Below, piece after piece: positions 27,533 to 35,615 of a stretch of DNA of 64,000 bases. The DNA lies in contig NZ_LT900024.1 in the NCBI RefSeq assembly GCF_900182925.1, forward strand, positions 1,984,001 to 2,048,000, written 5' to 3'. The first letter of the stretch is position 1. Each line of letters starts with the position of its first letter. This DNA comes from Psychrobacter sp. LV10R520-6 (GTDB lineage: Bacteria; Pseudomonadota; Gammaproteobacteria; Pseudomonadales; Moraxellaceae). The position numbers were made by a program, and so were the translations under genes. The notes below the pieces were generated by a model. That model did no database searches. It was not told where the DNA came from and saw nothing but the letters and a program-made list of their open reading frames with translations.

Positions 27533-28487
27533 TAAAAGTTGTCCATAAACAGGATATAGCGACCAAGGCAAAAACATAACGTCCTACCCAGATATTGGCT
27601 AAAAATGCTTGAAAACAGGCTGGAGCTTGGCGACTGGCACAGGCGCTATTTTGCTTGGCAAACATCATTGCTACTAAGGCCAATCCAAATACAGGCGTAA
27701 TACCTAAACGGGTTGGCGCAAAGTAATGCCACAATACCACTCCCATTATTAGTAGAAATAAACTTTGTAATACTGAGACAATCACCACATCGAAACGGCC
27801 AAATAATATCGCTGTGGACTTAACCCCGATTTTTAGATCATCATCCCGATCTGCCATTGCATACTGAGTATCATAAGCTACTGTCCAGCACATATAGGCC
27901 AAAAATAATAACCAGCACCAGATATCAGTGGCACCGGTTATCGCCACATAGGCCATCGGTATCGCCCAGCCAAAGGCGGCCGCTAAAAACACTTGCGGCA
28001 AATGGGTGAAACGTTTCATAAAGGGATAAATAAAGGCTAGAACCACCGCTCCAAGTGACCAATAAAAAACTTGAATCGGTAGGAACAGTAATAAACTGGC
28101 GCTTAGTGCGACTAAGACTAAAAATGTCGCAATAGCTTCTTTCCCAGACAAGCGACCATCTGCTAACGGTCGACCTTTAGTACGAGTCACATAACCGTCT
28201 ACTTTACGATCCGCAAAATCATTAATCGCGCAACCTGCTGCTCGCATCAAAATCGCACCTAACGCAAAAATTACAAATATCTTTAGACTGGGTAGACCCG
28301 CACTTGAGCCTTGCAGCTGGGATTGACCCATCGCTGCGAGTAATACTCCCCATAGCGTCGGCCACAGTAGCAGCTCAATCCCGACAGGCTTATCAAAGCG
28401 CGTCAACTGCATATAGGCGTAGAGTTTTTCTTTACGTGTGATGGGGGACGTTGTAGTGGTCATAGCGTTGTTGTCATAATGAGGCAT
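27525..28487 (-). CDS. ubiA: 4-hydroxybenzoate octaprenyltransferase
   Basis: 320 residues, about eight membrane helices. The two Asp-rich prenyl-diphosphate sites are [23 protein letters not shown] and [19 protein letters not shown], both intact, and [18 protein letters not shown] is the usual UbiA opening. It attaches the polyprenyl chain to 4-hydroxybenzoate in ubiquinone synthesis. A later in-frame ATG (28463, MTTTTSP) could be the start; neither has a strong ribosome site. The C-terminal part has an unusual Cys/Ala-rich stretch ([15 protein letters not shown]). ubiC is not adjacent. Confidence 0.95.
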   Translation of the reverse strand: MPHYDNNAMTTTTSPITRKEKLYAYMQLTRFDKPVGIELLLWPTLWGVLLAAMGQSQLQGSSAGLPSLKIFVIFALGAILMRAAGCAINDFADRKVDGYVTRTKGRPLADGRLSGKEAIATFLVLVALSASLLLFLPIQVFYWSLGAVVLAFIYPFMKRFTHLPQVFLAAAFGWAIPMAYVAITGATDIWCWLLFLAYMCWTVAYDTQYAMADRDDDLKIGVKSTAILFGRFDVVIVSVLQSLFLLIMGVVLWHYFAPTRLGITPVFGLALVAMMFAKQNSACASRQAPACFQAFLANIWVGRYVFALVAISCLWTTFNG

Positions 28488-28519
28488 TAACTTATGTTAA
28501 AGCTAAAAGTAAAAGCATA

Positions 28520-28585
28520 CTGAAAATAAAAGAGAATCGTTCATACTAACGTGCTACTGCTATAAATAGGTAGAACCATCGACTA
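28520..28585 (+). repeat. Internally deleted copy of the MITE-like repeat
   Basis: Starts CTGAAAATAAAAGAGAATCG, continues AACGTGCTACTGCTATAAAT, then jumps to ATCGACTAC. These are the left third and the extreme right end of the ~146-bp element with the centre missing. It lies between ubiA and rsmJ. Confidence 0.6.
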
Positions 28586-29515
28586 CACAAAATAGCCATC
28601 AAAACGTACGGCTTCATTTTGCCAGCTATCATTAGGCGTTTGATGAGCAAATAATGGCGCATGCTGTGGACGCTTAACGATAACGCGGCCCTGCTGTTTA
28701 ATATTATCAATCACATTGCTACTGACCAGCATCTGAGCACTTTTTAGCAATTGCTGCTCTTGAGCTAACGTTGGTGGACAAGCTAAATAGTGTAACGCTT
28801 GCATATGCTTACCAACTTTGGCACCTTTACCCGTTTTACTGTCTTGATAGCTGTCCTCTGGAAACATCGGATCTAAATACACCACATCGATGCTCTTTTT
28901 ATCAAAATTATTAACCGCATCTGTAGTTTTAAGCGTAGTAGTATCTTGGCGATGCGCAAAATAACTGAGCGCATCGATATTAATAATATGCAAACGTGAC
29001 ATCAGCTTTTGCCAATTCGGCTGGGTACTCATACGCTCACGTTCAGCGAGCAATAATAATGCGATCAAAGGTTGCTGCTCAAGCATAATCACTTGCGCAC
29101 CGGTACTGGCCAATATTAAGCTGTCATGACCAAAACCTGCTGTCGCATCAATCACATAACTATCAGCGCTAATTTTTGTCGCTTGTAATAAGAGTTCGGA
29201 TTTACGACCCGCGCTGACCACGCGGCGTTGTAGCTTGTCCCATTCAGGCGCGACACTTAGACCGTTACTGAGCCATGACAGCTTGTTTTTATCATCTAAT
29301 AATAGAATAGGCTGAGTAGCCTCCGCACTCAATTGCTCTCGATATTTTTGGTTGAGCTTACCGGATATCAGCTCGGTATTTAAACTTAAGGACAGCTGAT
29401 GCTTGCTCACTAGCGCTTGCAAAAATTCAACTTGCGGCTGCTGCACCTCGGAAGTATAAAGTAATTTACACTTACTGAACGAAACAGCGTTGTTAGCCGT
29501 AAGTTGAGCGGTCAT
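28583..29515 (-). CDS. rsmJ: 16S rRNA (guanine-1516-N2)-methyltransferase
   Basis: 310 residues. S-adenosylmethionine motif I VIDATAGFGHDSLILASTG, acidic ribose contact VIMLEQQP, and the catalytic D-P-M-F motif VVYLDPMFPEDSYQ followed by KTGKGAKVGKHMQALHYL are those of RsmJ (YhiQ). It methylates G1516 of the small-subunit rRNA. The N-terminal ~115 residues are longer than in E. coli (250 residues in all). AGGAATAAT precedes the ATG. Confidence 0.95.
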   Translation of the reverse strand: MTAQLTANNAVSFSKCKLLYTSEVQQPQVEFLQALVSKHQLSLSLNTELISGKLNQKYREQLSAEATQPILLLDDKNKLSWLSNGLSVAPEWDKLQRRVVSAGRKSELLLQATKISADSYVIDATAGFGHDSLILASTGAQVIMLEQQPLIALLLLAERERMSTQPNWQKLMSRLHIINIDALSYFAHRQDTTTLKTTDAVNNFDKKSIDVVYLDPMFPEDSYQDSKTGKGAKVGKHMQALHYLACPPTLAQEQQLLKSAQMLVSSNVIDNIKQQGRVIVKRPQHAPLFAHQTPNDSWQNEAVRFDGYFV

Positions 29516-29586
29516 GAATATTATTCCTCAAACACCAAGCCAAAAACCTGAAAATCTAGCAAGTCTACTCTTATAAAAAACAGCAA

Positions 29587-30429
29587 CTAGCCGGCGAATT
29601 GATAGCCAAAGCCCCAAGCTGCTACTAATACTACGATACCAGTAATAATACGCAGCCAGGCAAAAATCTTAAAGTCGCGGCGACTGACCCAAGCTACCAG
29701 CCAGCGAATACACAACAGCGCCACGATAAATGACACTACTGTGCCTACGCCCAACACCAACCAATCTTCGCTATTGGTCAATACCTCATGATGCTTGAGC
29801 AAATCTAATAACCCAGCACCAATAATGACCGGAATACCTAAGAAAAAAGAGAATTCTGCCGATGCCTTACGTGAGACCCCAAGCCATAGCGCACCAATAA
29901 TGGTGGCGCCGGAGCGTGACGTGCCCGGTATTAACGCCAAACACTGAAACAGGCCAATTTTTAATGCGGTCTTGAAGCTGACATCTTCTGCTTCGTTAGC
30001 AATAATAGTCTTTGGGCGATTTTCTACATAAAATATCAGCAAACCACCGATAATCAGCATAATCGCCACAGTAATAGGGTTAAATAAATAGGTTTTAATT
30101 TCGTCGGCAAAGGTAAAGCCGATGAGCATCACTGGAATGGTAGCAATAATCAAACTCAGTCCCAACTGTCTTGGGTTACTCATAACATCCGACTTTCCGG
30201 TGACTAGCCCTGTGAGCGCTTGCCACAATCGTCCCCAATAGTCATAAATGACTGCCAGAATAGCCCCCAGTTGAACCACTACTATGAACAAATCGACCTT
30301 GTCTTTAGTCCAAAAGCCCATCAAGTCTGCTGACAAGATGAGATAACCAGTACTGGAAATGGGTAAAAACTCAGTAATACCCTCAACGATACCCATGATG
30401 ACGGCTTGAATTAATAAAAGTATATCCAC
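29587..30429 (-). CDS. uppP: Undecaprenyl-diphosphatase (UppP/BacA)
   Basis: 280 residues from GTG 30429, which has AGGA 7-8 nt upstream and gives the usual family length; the frame continues 99 bp further upstream without a better start. Active-site regions: QAVIMGIVEGITEFLPISSTGYLIL (the E-G-x-T-E-F-L-P-I-S-S-T-G-H motif, here with Tyr in place of His) and IPGTSRSGATIIGALWLGVSRKASAEFSFFLGIP (P-G-x-S-R-S-G). Multi-pass inner-membrane enzyme recycling undecaprenyl diphosphate for peptidoglycan synthesis; confers bacitracin tolerance when abundant. Confidence 0.95.
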   Translation of the reverse strand: MDILLLIQAVIMGIVEGITEFLPISSTGYLILSADLMGFWTKDKVDLFIVVVQLGAILAVIYDYWGRLWQALTGLVTGKSDVMSNPRQLGLSLIIATIPVMLIGFTFADEIKTYLFNPITVAIMLIIGGLLIFYVENRPKTIIANEAEDVSFKTALKIGLFQCLALIPGTSRSGATIIGALWLGVSRKASAEFSFFLGIPVIIGAGLLDLLKHHEVLTNSEDWLVLGVGTVVSFIVALLCIRWLVAWVSRRDFKIFAWLRIITGIVVLVAAWGFGYQFAG

Positions 30430-30550
30430 AATCGCTTTCCTAAAAACAGACTTGCTGGTTGTTTTATATTGTCGTGATATGGTTGATATTAGACATTCAA
30501 CGATGAGGTCTTTAGCCGTTATAAACAATGCCTAATGCGATATAATAAAA

Positions 30551-31276
30551 CTACGCTTTGCCTTGTTCTTTCAGGGTTTTCCAAGCTTGATTGCGTAAGT
30601 ATTTTGGCAGTGCAAGCGCCGCATCGGTACCCCCCAAAGTCATAAATTGCGCAATACCCAATTGTCCTATGACCACCGCATCGGGGCAGACATCTTCATG
30701 GTATATCTGCCCATCATAGTGGCTCAGTAAGCCAGCGCCATTACCAACGATAGGAATATTAAGCAGCGTTTGACGCTCATAATCTAACAGCTGCTCTGTA
30801 CTATCGCTTTCTTCTATACTCACTGGCTGCATGATAGCAATTTTTGATGGGTTATCTGACTGGTTATCCAATCGCTGCTCTTGTAATAAATAATGCCCGA
30901 AATACACTTGCTGCATGCGGGCATCAAGGGCACTATAAACCTCTGTTAAGCCATATTGCTGATAAGCACACTGCGCAATTGCTTGTAGGCTTGAGATACC
31001 CACACAAGGCAAATCATGCGCCACCGATAATGCTTGCACCACTGCCGTATTAATACGAATACCGCTAAACGCACCTGGACCGCGGTTAAATATTAATGCT
31101 TGTATATCAGAGAGGCTTAACTGACTTTTGGTTAAGGCAGCGTCAATCATCGGCAATATTTGCTGAGTCTGCTGGCGTTTACCGGTTTCAGTTTGGCTTG
31201 ATATGACCTTACCGCTGTCATCAAGTATCGCGATCGAACACTGATCGAACACGGTATCCATTGCTAAAAACATCAT
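30551..31276 (-). CDS. tsaB: tRNA t6A biosynthesis protein TsaB
   Basis: 241 residues. ASKHA-type N terminus FLAMDTVFDQCSIAILDD and the conserved LIFNRGPGAFSGIRINTAVVQAL (G-P-G-s-F-T-G-l-R-i) identify TsaB. It is a non-catalytic partner of TsaD/TsaE in making threonylcarbamoyl-adenosine at tRNA position 37. Two ATGs are adjacent; the second (31273) is spaced better from GAGG. A ~30-residue extra loop (QEQRLDNQSDNPSKIAIMQP) is seen near the middle. Confidence 0.94.
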   Translation of the reverse strand: MMFLAMDTVFDQCSIAILDDSGKVISSQTETGKRQQTQQILPMIDAALTKSQLSLSDIQALIFNRGPGAFSGIRINTAVVQALSVAHDLPCVGISSLQAIAQCAYQQYGLTEVYSALDARMQQVYFGHYLLQEQRLDNQSDNPSKIAIMQPVSIEESDSTEQLLDYERQTLLNIPIVGNGAGLLSHYDGQIYHEDVCPDAVVIGQLGIAQFMTLGGTDAALALPKYLRNQAWKTLKEQGKA

Positions 31277-31450
31277 GACCTCGGCTTAAGCTACTGGTGT
31301 TATCAAATAGCGCCTATCATAGCATTTAGGGTCAGTAAGTTTTATCACTTTCTACGTTATTCATACTTTATTCATTGAGTCATTTTTTAACATTTGAAAT
31401 TATTCTGTCAATTGTTAGATGTTCTAGACTGACTAAACGATATGTCCATA

Positions 31451-31486
31451 AAAAATCCCAAAACTACCATTAGCTTTGGGATTTTT
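31451..31486 (-). terminator. Rho-independent terminator of ffh
   Basis: 12-bp perfect stem AAAAATCCCAAA/TTTGGGATTTTT with a 12-nt loop, 45 bp after the ffh stop. A/T runs on both sides make it functional in either direction. Confidence 0.85.
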
Positions 31487-31530
31487 GCCTAGCAACCACT
31501 ATTAAAAAATATTAAAAAGCTAGCGATGAC

Positions 31531-33087
31531 TTAAAAGCGTTTTTTAAAATCCTTAGTGGGTTCGTTTTGCATTTCTTGCATCTGCTTTTGCATCTCTTCA
31601 GTGCTGGGCATATTATTAGGATCCAGTCCCATTTGTTTGGCCATTTGCGCTTGGTTCACATCTTTCATACCACCTTTTGACTGACCACCGCCACCAAACA
31701 AGGGACCACCGCCACCGCCACCAGAGGCACCGCCGCCGCCCATCAATCCTTGCATAGATTTCATCATTTTACCCATACCTTCAGGCTTAGAGATCATTTT
31801 CATCATTTTTGCCATTTGCTTATGTTGCTTTAGCAAACGATTAATATCTTGGACTTCTTTACCCGAACCAGCAGCAATACGGCGCTTACGACTCGGATTA
31901 ATCTTATCCGGATTTTGGCGCTCAAAGGGGGTCATCGAATTAATAAGCGACTCCATCTCGCGAACTTTTTCTTCTGGCTTGGCATCTTCAACCGCCTTTT
32001 GCATATCGGATCCGCCCATGCCCGGCATTTTATCAAGGAAGCCTGACATGCCGCCCATACTCTTCATTTGCTGAAACTGAGTCAGTAGATCTTCAAGGTC
32101 GAATGCGCCGCCCTTTTGCATCTTTTTCGCCATTTTTTCGGCTTTATCACGGTCAATCTTTTGTTCAACTTCTTCAACTAAGCTCAGTACGTCACCCATA
32201 CCAAGGATACGCTGGGCGATACGTTCTGGATGGAAGAGTTCTAACGCGTCTAATTTTTCGCCGCGACCTAAGAACTTAATCGGCTTGCCCGTAATGGCAC
32301 GTACCGATAACGCTGCACCGCCGCGAGCATCACCGTCGGTCTTGGTTAAGATAACACCCGTCAATGGCAATGCATCGTTAAAGGCTTTGGCAGTATTGGC
32401 GGCATCTTGACCGGTCATCGCATCCACGACGAACAAAGTCTCAGAAGGATTAACCGCTGCAGTTAACGCCTTGATCTCATCCATCATGGTTTCGTCAATA
32501 GCCAGACGACCAGCCGTATCAATAATCAAGATATCTTGATATTGAATTTGGGCTTCTTCGATCGCACGTAAGGCAATATCAATCGGATTTTCATCAGTGC
32601 TTGAATTAACAAACTTAGCATCAACTTGTGAGGCGACTTGTTCAAGCTGCTGAATGGCTGCTGGACGATAGACGTCAGCTGAGACCAGCATGACCTTCTT
32701 TTTATGGCGCTCTTGTAAATATTTAGCCAATTTACCAGCGGTGGTGGTTTTACCTGCACCTTGTAAGCCCGCTAATAAATAGATGATAGGTGGCTTGCCG
32801 GTCATTTCCAGCTGCTGATTGGCACTGCCCATCATCTCGGTCAGCTCATCGTGGACAATTTTTACAAACGCCTGGCCTGGTGCTAATTCTTTGAGTACTT
32901 CCTCGCCTAGCGCTTGCTCTTTAACGCGTTTGACAAAATCACGAGTCACAGGTAGCGCGACATCGGCCTCTAGCAATGCCATACGCACTTCACGCAAGGT
33001 ATCTTTAATATTGTCTTCGGTCAGCTGCCCAGTACCGACAACATTGCGTAAACTCGACGATAGGCGTTCGGTTAAGGTATCAAACAT
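31531..33087 (-). CDS. ffh: Signal recognition particle protein Ffh
   Basis: 518 residues, longer than E. coli Ffh (453) because of the C-terminal tail. N domain (about 1-85), G domain with GLQGAGKTTTAGKLAKYL, DVYRPAAIQQL, DTAGRLAIDE, TKTDGDARGG and GRGEKLDALELF, then the Met-rich M domain that binds the signal peptide and 4.5S RNA (RKRRIAAGSG). The tail is a Gly-rich spacer (GGGGASGGGGGGPLFGGGG) and a Gln/Met-rich end (MGLDPNNMPSTEEMQKQMQEMQ). It targets membrane proteins to FtsY and SecYEG. GAGAG precedes the ATG. Confidence 0.98.
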   Translation of the reverse strand: MFDTLTERLSSSLRNVVGTGQLTEDNIKDTLREVRMALLEADVALPVTRDFVKRVKEQALGEEVLKELAPGQAFVKIVHDELTEMMGSANQQLEMTGKPPIIYLLAGLQGAGKTTTAGKLAKYLQERHKKKVMLVSADVYRPAAIQQLEQVASQVDAKFVNSSTDENPIDIALRAIEEAQIQYQDILIIDTAGRLAIDETMMDEIKALTAAVNPSETLFVVDAMTGQDAANTAKAFNDALPLTGVILTKTDGDARGGAALSVRAITGKPIKFLGRGEKLDALELFHPERIAQRILGMGDVLSLVEEVEQKIDRDKAEKMAKKMQKGGAFDLEDLLTQFQQMKSMGGMSGFLDKMPGMGGSDMQKAVEDAKPEEKVREMESLINSMTPFERQNPDKINPSRKRRIAAGSGKEVQDINRLLKQHKQMAKMMKMISKPEGMGKMMKSMQGLMGGGGASGGGGGGPLFGGGGQSKGGMKDVNQAQMAKQMGLDPNNMPSTEEMQKQMQEMQNEPTKDFKKRF

Positions 33088-33525
33088 AAATAACTCTCAT
33101 TTAGTAATCAATTAGTAATTTTCAGTCAGTGGTTTTTTGGCCAGTAGTTCTTTGGCTAGTAACCTTCTGGTCAATAATCTTCTGGTCAATAATGTTGTAG
33201 TCAACAATCAGTGTGGCGATCAATTAGAGAGGCTTTTTACTCACTAGCTTTCTATTTATTTGAGCTATTTATTTGTGCTATTCGCAAATTTTCTATCTAA
33301 GCTCTGAAATTAACGCTTTTAATGAATAACTTTTCTTCAGTAAAAGCGTAGATATAGATTTTAATACAGGCTTAGTCAAATAATAATAGCGACGATTCTC
33401 AATTGGCCTCTATTTTATGATAAATTGAAGGATTATTCTAATCATACCATTTTAGCATTAACTTGAGCGGCCCTAAGTGACAATAGTGACAATGGCGCGC
33501 TCCTGATTTTCAATGAGGCTTGCCT
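33088..33525. other. ffh / ypjD divergent intergenic region
   Basis: 438 bp without a supported gene. The ffh-proximal third is made of degenerate 15-bp tandem repeats (33134-33223). The middle (33230-33470) is A+T-rich and must hold both promoters; no pair of hexamers stands out clearly. Confidence 0.55.
33134..33223 (-). repeat. Degenerate 15-bp tandem repeats in the ffh leader
   Basis: Six units in register; units 33164-33178 and 33179-33193 are identical (CTTCTGGTCAATAAT), and the flanking ones are diverged (for example TCTTTGGCTAGTAAC, GTTGTAGTCAACAAT). Read on the minus strand one frame is open from TTG 33223 to TGA 33122 and encodes pentapeptide-like units (IIDQK-IIDQK-VTSQR-TTGQK), but without a ribosome site. 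Confidence 0.7.
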
Positions 33526-34317
33526 GTGTTACTTGCGTTTGTGATAGCCAGTATGGCTTATATCGTGGTCAGTATCCATATCGGTTGGGCATTGACGACA
33601 GATAGGCCCATCAATAAAGGCGCCAGTCTTGGCTTATTACTGGTGGGTATGCTGGCGCACGCAGCGCTGTTATATCCCTACATTGTCACTTTATACGGGC
33701 TAAATTTTAATCTATTTAATGTGTTCAGTCTGACCAGTTTACTTTTCTTATTCTTCTACGTGCTATTTTCTCTATATCGTCCCATTGTCAGCCTAGGGAT
33801 TTTGGCTGCACCTACGGCCCTGATTGGTATGGCTATTGGCTATATTGGCCGCGCTCCTTATCAGCCGCTCACCGATGTCAGTATGGGTCTTGAAGCGCAT
33901 ATCTTATTGTCATTTGCCGCCTATTGTGTGCTGCTGATGGCAGCGGTGCAAGCGCTATTTTTACGTCTACAAATCCGTGAGCTTAAGCATCATACCATTC
34001 ACCGCTTTTGGGTCAATAAGCTACCGTCACTACAAACTATGGAAGGCTTACTGTTCGATATGATCTTAGTCGGCTTTGTCCTGCTCAGCATTGCGTTGGG
34101 ACTCGGGTTTGTTTATGTACAAGACTTAATGGCGCAGCATATCGCTCACAAAACGGTATTTAGCATCTTATCGTGGTTGATGTTCGGTGCATTACTGCTG
34201 GGGAATTGGTGCGCTGGCTGGCGAGGCAAACTTGCCGCCAACATCACCATCTATGCCTTTATCTTATTAGCACTTGGCTTTGTTGGCAGCAAGTTTGTGT
34301 TAGAGTTGGTGCTATAA
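33526..34317 (+). CDS. ypjD: CcsA/YpjD family inner-membrane protein
   Basis: 263 residues from GTG 33526, chosen over TTG 33520 because TGAGG lies 7 nt before it. Eight or so membrane helices. The family ending is clear: HKTVFSILSWLMFGALLLGNWCAGWRGKLA, together with AHILLSFAAYCVLLMAA holding a conserved His. The protein lacks the W-rich heme-handling WxWD loop of true CcsA. YpjD homologues sit divergently beside ffh in E. coli and many gammaproteobacteria, as here. Function unproven; a link to cytochrome c assembly is by similarity only. Confidence 0.85.
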   Translation: MLLAFVIASMAYIVVSIHIGWALTTDRPINKGASLGLLLVGMLAHAALLYPYIVTLYGLNFNLFNVFSLTSLLFLFFYVLFSLYRPIVSLGILAAPTALIGMAIGYIGRAPYQPLTDVSMGLEAHILLSFAAYCVLLMAAVQALFLRLQIRELKHHTIHRFWVNKLPSLQTMEGLLFDMILVGFVLLSIALGLGFVYVQDLMAQHIAHKTVFSILSWLMFGALLLGNWCAGWRGKLAANITIYAFILLALGFVGSKFVLELVL

Positions 34318-34412
34318 GATAAAGTAAGATGACTTAGCCTATTGTTTACGAGCCGTTATTCACAATTAGTGCTTAGCACCTGCTTAGATAATTTTATTAA
34401 GAAATTGCCTTT

Positions 34413-35330
34413 TTAATTAAATACCACCGTCTTATTACCTGCCACGATCACCCGATTTTGCACATGCCAATTGACTGCCCTTGCCAGCACATTGCGCTCT
34501 ATATCACGTCCAATCGCCCGCAACTCAGCAACGCCTTGCCGATGGGTCACCCGGTGCACATCTTGCTCGATGATAGGTCCTTGATCCAGATCAGCGGTAA
34601 CATAATGAGCAGTCGCGCCAATAAGTTTCACGCCTTTATCATACGCTTGCCGATAAGGATCTGCTCCTACAAACGCTGGCAAGAATGAATGATGAATATT
34701 GATAATTTGCATCGGCCAGCGCTTAACAAAGTCTGATGACAATATTTGCATATAGCGCGCCAATACCAGTAAATCATTCCCTGCCATCAGCTCATGAATC
34801 TGTGCTTCTGCGTCTGCTTTATTGTTCTTAGTCACAGGAATATGATGAAAAGGGATACCAAAGTTTTCGACCGCTTGGCGTAAGTCAGAATGGTTACTGA
34901 TTACGGAAGTAATCTCACAATCGAGCAAGCCGCGTTGATGCCGCCATAGTAAATCCAATAAGGCATGGTCAAACTTGGATACCAAAATACCAACTTTGGT
35001 CTTTATCCCATTGTCATGTAGACGCCATGTCATGTTATGCCGCTTGGCAACGGTATGCGCAAAGCTGGCCTCAAAATTGTCTATAATATCGCTCAGACCT
35101 TCTAAAACAAACTCTAAACGCATAAAGTATTGCCCGCCTTCATGAGCCGTCGAATACTGATCCAAACTAATAATATTAGCGCCATAGCGATGAATGAACT
35201 CTGATACGGCCTGTACGATACCGGCTTGGTCGCGGCACTTAATCAATAGCGTGGCGGTATCAATAGTCGTTGTGTTAGGAGAAGTATCCGATGAAGCATT
35301 AGTTGAAGTAATATTTGCGGTGTCTGACAT
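34413..35330 (-). CDS. purU: Formyltetrahydrofolate deformylase
   Basis: 305 residues. An N-terminal ACT domain (about 26-110; LLIKCRDQAGIVQAVSEFIHRYGANI) is followed by a formyltransferase-type hydrolase domain. Catalytic block INIHHSFLPAFVGADPYRQAYDKGVKLIGATAHYV has the N-x-H and the later conserved Asp in DLDQGPIIEQD. It releases formate from 10-formyltetrahydrofolate for purine synthesis. A ~20-residue Thr/Ser/Asn-rich extension precedes the ACT domain. Convergent with ypjD. Confidence 0.96.
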   Translation of the reverse strand: MSDTANITSTNASSDTSPNTTTIDTATLLIKCRDQAGIVQAVSEFIHRYGANIISLDQYSTAHEGGQYFMRLEFVLEGLSDIIDNFEASFAHTVAKRHNMTWRLHDNGIKTKVGILVSKFDHALLDLLWRHQRGLLDCEITSVISNHSDLRQAVENFGIPFHHIPVTKNNKADAEAQIHELMAGNDLLVLARYMQILSSDFVKRWPMQIINIHHSFLPAFVGADPYRQAYDKGVKLIGATAHYVTADLDQGPIIEQDVHRVTHRQGVAELRAIGRDIERNVLARAVNWHVQNRVIVAGNKTVVFN

Positions 35331-35338
35331 AGTGCGCC

Positions 35339-35408
35339 CAATTCAAAATAAAATGATAGCCATCTACCGTGCTTAGAACTCTATCGGTAGCAGGGTAAGT
35401 CGACTATT
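35339..35408 (+). repeat. Short relative of the MITE-like repeat
   Basis: Begins CAATTCAAAATAAAATGA, like the left end of the ~146-bp element, and ends GTCGACTATTTT, like the right end; the 40 bp between do not match the other copies and instead form CTACCGT/TCGGTAG. Either an internally replaced copy or a chance match of ends. Confidence 0.45.
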
Positions 35409-35509
35409 TTAATCTTTTTTGGATAATTTTGCTTGCTGGGTTAGTTGTTTTTAGTTATTTAGAGCAATAATGTAAAAACCCCCAACGCTACTTATTAGCC
35501 ATTAAAATA

Positions 35510-35541
35510 ACCCCCGTAAGTTGTGTCCAACTTATGGGGGT
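35510..35541 (-). terminator. Rho-independent terminator of the giant lipoprotein gene
   Basis: 14-bp stem ACCCCCGTAAGTTG with CAACTTATGGGGGT (one G-T wobble) and a 4-nt loop; on the minus strand followed by TATTTTAAT. It lies 75 bp after the gene's stop. Confidence 0.85.
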
Positions 35542-35615
35542 CAGTTCACATTGGGAGTTTTGGTATTGGCTTATTAAAAGTTGAAAAATAATCGGTAGTT
35601 AAACGGACTCAATGA

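Noticed and set aside
33526..34317. Calling the ffh-divergent gene ccsA of the cytochrome c system II
   Set aside because: The W-rich heme-binding loop is missing and no ccsB or resA lies nearby; YpjD fits better.
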